Below, one piece after another: positions 62,762 to 64,000 of a stretch of 64,000 nt of DNA. The DNA comes from Bacillota bacterium (GTDB lineage Bacteria; Bacillota; Clostridia; Peptostreptococcales; Anaerovoracaceae): assembly GCA_017431785.1 (NCBI GenBank), contig JAFRKJ010000046.1:1-64000 (forward strand). Reading direction: 5' to 3'. Numbering within the stretch: the stretch's first letter is position 1; every line of letters starts with the position of its first letter. The notes under the pieces were generated by a model. The model was not told the DNA's origin, ran no database searches, and saw nothing but the letters and a program-made list of their open reading frames with translations. Both the position numbers and the translations under genes were made by a program.

Positions 62762-63208
62762 ATGAGTTTTTTAGATGTATTTAAAGAAAAGGCAGGCCTT
62801 GCAAAAGAGAAGGCGGCTTCTATGGAAGTGACCGCAGTGGCGAAGGACAAGGCGGCAGAAGCCATGGATAAGGCAGCAGAGGTCAAGGACAGAGCGGCGG
62901 AGGTCGTAGATAAGGCGGCAGAAGTCAAAGACAAGCTTGCTCCGACGATCAAGGATTTTACTGCGGAGGCAGGCAATCTGGCGAAGGAACAGGCAGAGAG
63001 AGCCAAAGGCATCGGCAGAAGCGGTGGTATCATGGCGCTCATGAAGAAGCCTGACGAAGATGACATCATCGCCCTCAGCAAGAAAGCCCGTAAGAAGGCG
63101 AACAAGCTTGAGAAAAAAGCTGCCAAGCTCGAGAAAAAGCTGAAGAAGATCGAGAAGAAACAGATCAAACATCTTAAGAAGCTGGAAAAAGCAAACAAAG
63201 AGGAATAA
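62762..63208 (+). CDS. Helical, heptad-repeat hypothetical protein
   Basis: 148 residues, highly charged. Residues about 29-60 hold four tandem heptads of the form x-D-K-A-A-E-V; the C-terminal third (about 105-148) is a lysine-rich coiled coil (KKANKLEKKAAKLEKKLKKI). It resembles LEA/apolipoprotein-like amphipathic helices. No signal peptide or membrane helix. No function assigned. It lies 30 nt downstream of the small hypothetical gene. Confidence 0.7.
   Translation: MSFLDVFKEKAGLAKEKAASMEVTAVAKDKAAEAMDKAAEVKDRAAEVVDKAAEVKDKLAPTIKDFTAEAGNLAKEQAERAKGIGRSGGIMALMKKPDEDDIIALSKKARKKANKLEKKAAKLEKKLKKIEKKQIKHLKKLEKANKEE
62846..62929 (+). repeat. Four 21-bp imperfect tandem repeats
   Basis: In-frame units starting GAYAAGGCGGCAGAAG (62846, 62867, 62888, 62909), encoding heptads DKAAEAM, DKAAEVK, DRAAEVV and DKAAEVK. 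Confidence 0.85.
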
Positions 63209-63224
63209 GGAGCAAGGGTGACAG

Positions 63225-63992
63225 ATGGACGTAGAACACTTAAAGAGAAAACTCGAAAAGGAAATACGTGGAGCCGTTGAACAGTTTCAGGAGAGAGAGG
63301 ATATCACATGCCGGTTCGGCGAACCGGTCGTAGGTTACGTCAGTGTTGATGACGTGCGTTTTGATATGCTATTCGCCAGGGGATTCAATGGTCACCCGAG
63401 AGAAATTTACCGTCCCGGCAGAACCATTATTCTGTACTACCTTCCTTTTGAGGAAGATATCGTAAGGGCAAATGAGGAAAGCGAGACACCGACAGAGGAA
63501 TGGGTGCGGAGCTATTATGAATCTTTGTGGCTTGCCATGGCGGTCAATCAGACTATAAGGCAGGTCATCGTCGGTCAGGGAAGACTTATTTCCAATCTGA
63601 GCAATATGGTTTCCTGGGATGATGAACATTGCCGGGAAGACTGGTCTTATAAGTTCGCCGCTGCAATTGCCGGAATGGGGGAAATGGGCCCGGCAGGCTC
63701 ATTCCACGTGAATGGGAAATACGGCGGACGCGTAGGAGGCATGATCACCGATGGCATGTATGCAGACAAACCGCTGATAATGGAAGGTGAGCAGCTGCAG
63801 AGAGCTCTTGAAAAACTGATCGATCCGTGTCTGCATGAAGGCCCATGCAGTGAAGAGATGATCGCGGTTTGCCCAGGCGGCGCAATCACCGCGGAGGGCA
63901 TCGACAGAAATAAATGCAGTGCATACTGCAGAACATTGAACGAGACAACTCCGGTTCCGGAAGTATGCGGCAAATGCTTTAGATTTAAATAA
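63225..63992 (+). CDS. QueG-like iron-sulfur protein (COG1600-related)
   Basis: 255 residues, ending 8 nt before the window end; complete. The segment AAAIAGMGEMGPAGSFHVN, then YGGRVGGMITDGMYADKP parallels the epoxyqueuosine reductase core (AGLGWIGKNSLLI-type then YGSRV). The C-terminus carries CLHEGPC, AVCPGGAIT, NKCSAYC and VCGKCF cysteines suited to iron-sulfur clusters. It is shorter than QueG (about 350-380) and the full cobalamin-binding architecture cannot be confirmed. Called queuosine-related only by similarity. Confidence 0.65.
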   Translation: MDVEHLKRKLEKEIRGAVEQFQEREDITCRFGEPVVGYVSVDDVRFDMLFARGFNGHPREIYRPGRTIILYYLPFEEDIVRANEESETPTEEWVRSYYESLWLAMAVNQTIRQVIVGQGRLISNLSNMVSWDDEHCREDWSYKFAAAIAGMGEMGPAGSFHVNGKYGGRVGGMITDGMYADKPLIMEGEQLQRALEKLIDPCLHEGPCSEEMIAVCPGGAITAEGIDRNKCSAYCRTLNETTPVPEVCGKCFRFK

Positions 63993-64000
63993 CAGACAAT

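Noticed and set aside
62846-62929. CRISPR-like repeat
   Set aside because: The 21-bp units are contiguous, in frame and imperfect, with no spacers; they encode protein heptads.

Overview
The window looks like the origin-of-replication region of a strictly anaerobic, low-to-mid GC Gram-positive bacterium of the Clostridia. Evidence: the order rpmH-rnpA-yidD-yidC-jag-mnmE-mnmG-rsmG-parA-parB running left from the origin and dnaA-dnaN-recF-gyrB-gyrA running right, TTATCCACA-type DnaA boxes, strong AGGAGG ribosome sites, AGA-rich arginine usage, a lipoteichoic-acid-synthase-like protein, and histidine catabolism by the formiminotransferase/cyclodeaminase route. Family XIII/Anaerovoracaceae-like Eubacteriales is my best guess, but only a guess. 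No rRNA, CRISPR array, insertion sequence, integrase or prophage gene was seen. Almost every gene is transcribed away from the origin, i.e. with the replication fork.

Layout. 1-0.7 kb: tRNA-Arg(CCU) on the minus strand and a small NrdD-like glycyl-radical-motif protein. 0.76-10.4 kb (minus): alanine racemase, then a complete histidine biosynthesis operon, transcribed hisD-Z-G-C-B-H-A-F-IE-J from one good promoter and closed by a terminator. 10.5-17.7 kb (minus): a histidine degradation operon hutH-hutU-hutI-cyclodeaminase-glutamate formimidoyltransferase with a GntR/FCD regulator at its end. 17.8-21.7 kb: a CofE-like ligase, parB, parA, two perfect parS sites, rsmG. 21.7-27.3 kb: mnmG, mnmE, khpB(jag), yidC, yidD, rnpA, rpmH. 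27.4-29.2 kb: a bipartite oriC flanking dnaA, with a DnaA-trio element before dnaN. 29.3-36.1 kb: dnaN, recF, gyrB, gyrA. The dnaA-dnaN-recF block is visibly AT-richer than both flanks.

36.2-42.5 kb: trpS, a Bcr/CflA-type MFS exporter, then (minus) plsC, a DUF2148 protein and a degenerate shikimate-kinase-like protein; then (plus) a sugar nucleotidyltransferase and two exported or membrane proteins. 42.5-43.7 kb: rpsF-ssb-rpsR. 43.8-45 kb: an exported L,D-transpeptidase. 45.1-56.8 kb: a soluble GdpP-like phosphodiesterase, rplI, dnaB, a DnaD-domain protein carrying the N-terminal part of a helicase loader, an M23 peptidase with a very long coiled coil, DivIC/FtsB, rsmA, LTA synthase, a GNAT acetyltransferase and tadA. 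56.8-64 kb: an Ig-like membrane protein, ispE, GntR, a phosphohexomutase, larE, hup, two small hypotheticals and a QueG-like iron-sulfur protein.

Most of the window is core housekeeping. I did not find a clearly new multi-gene system. The best leads are single genes: (i) the DnaD/helicase-loader fusion with no AAA+ domain, (ii) the free-standing glycyl-radical-motif protein, (iii) a GdpP with no membrane anchor, (iv) a kinase-dead shikimate-kinase-like protein overlapping a DUF2148 gene, and (v) back-to-back anabolic and catabolic histidine operons. Promoter and terminator calls are by eye. No homology search was run, so family names come from recognised motifs.
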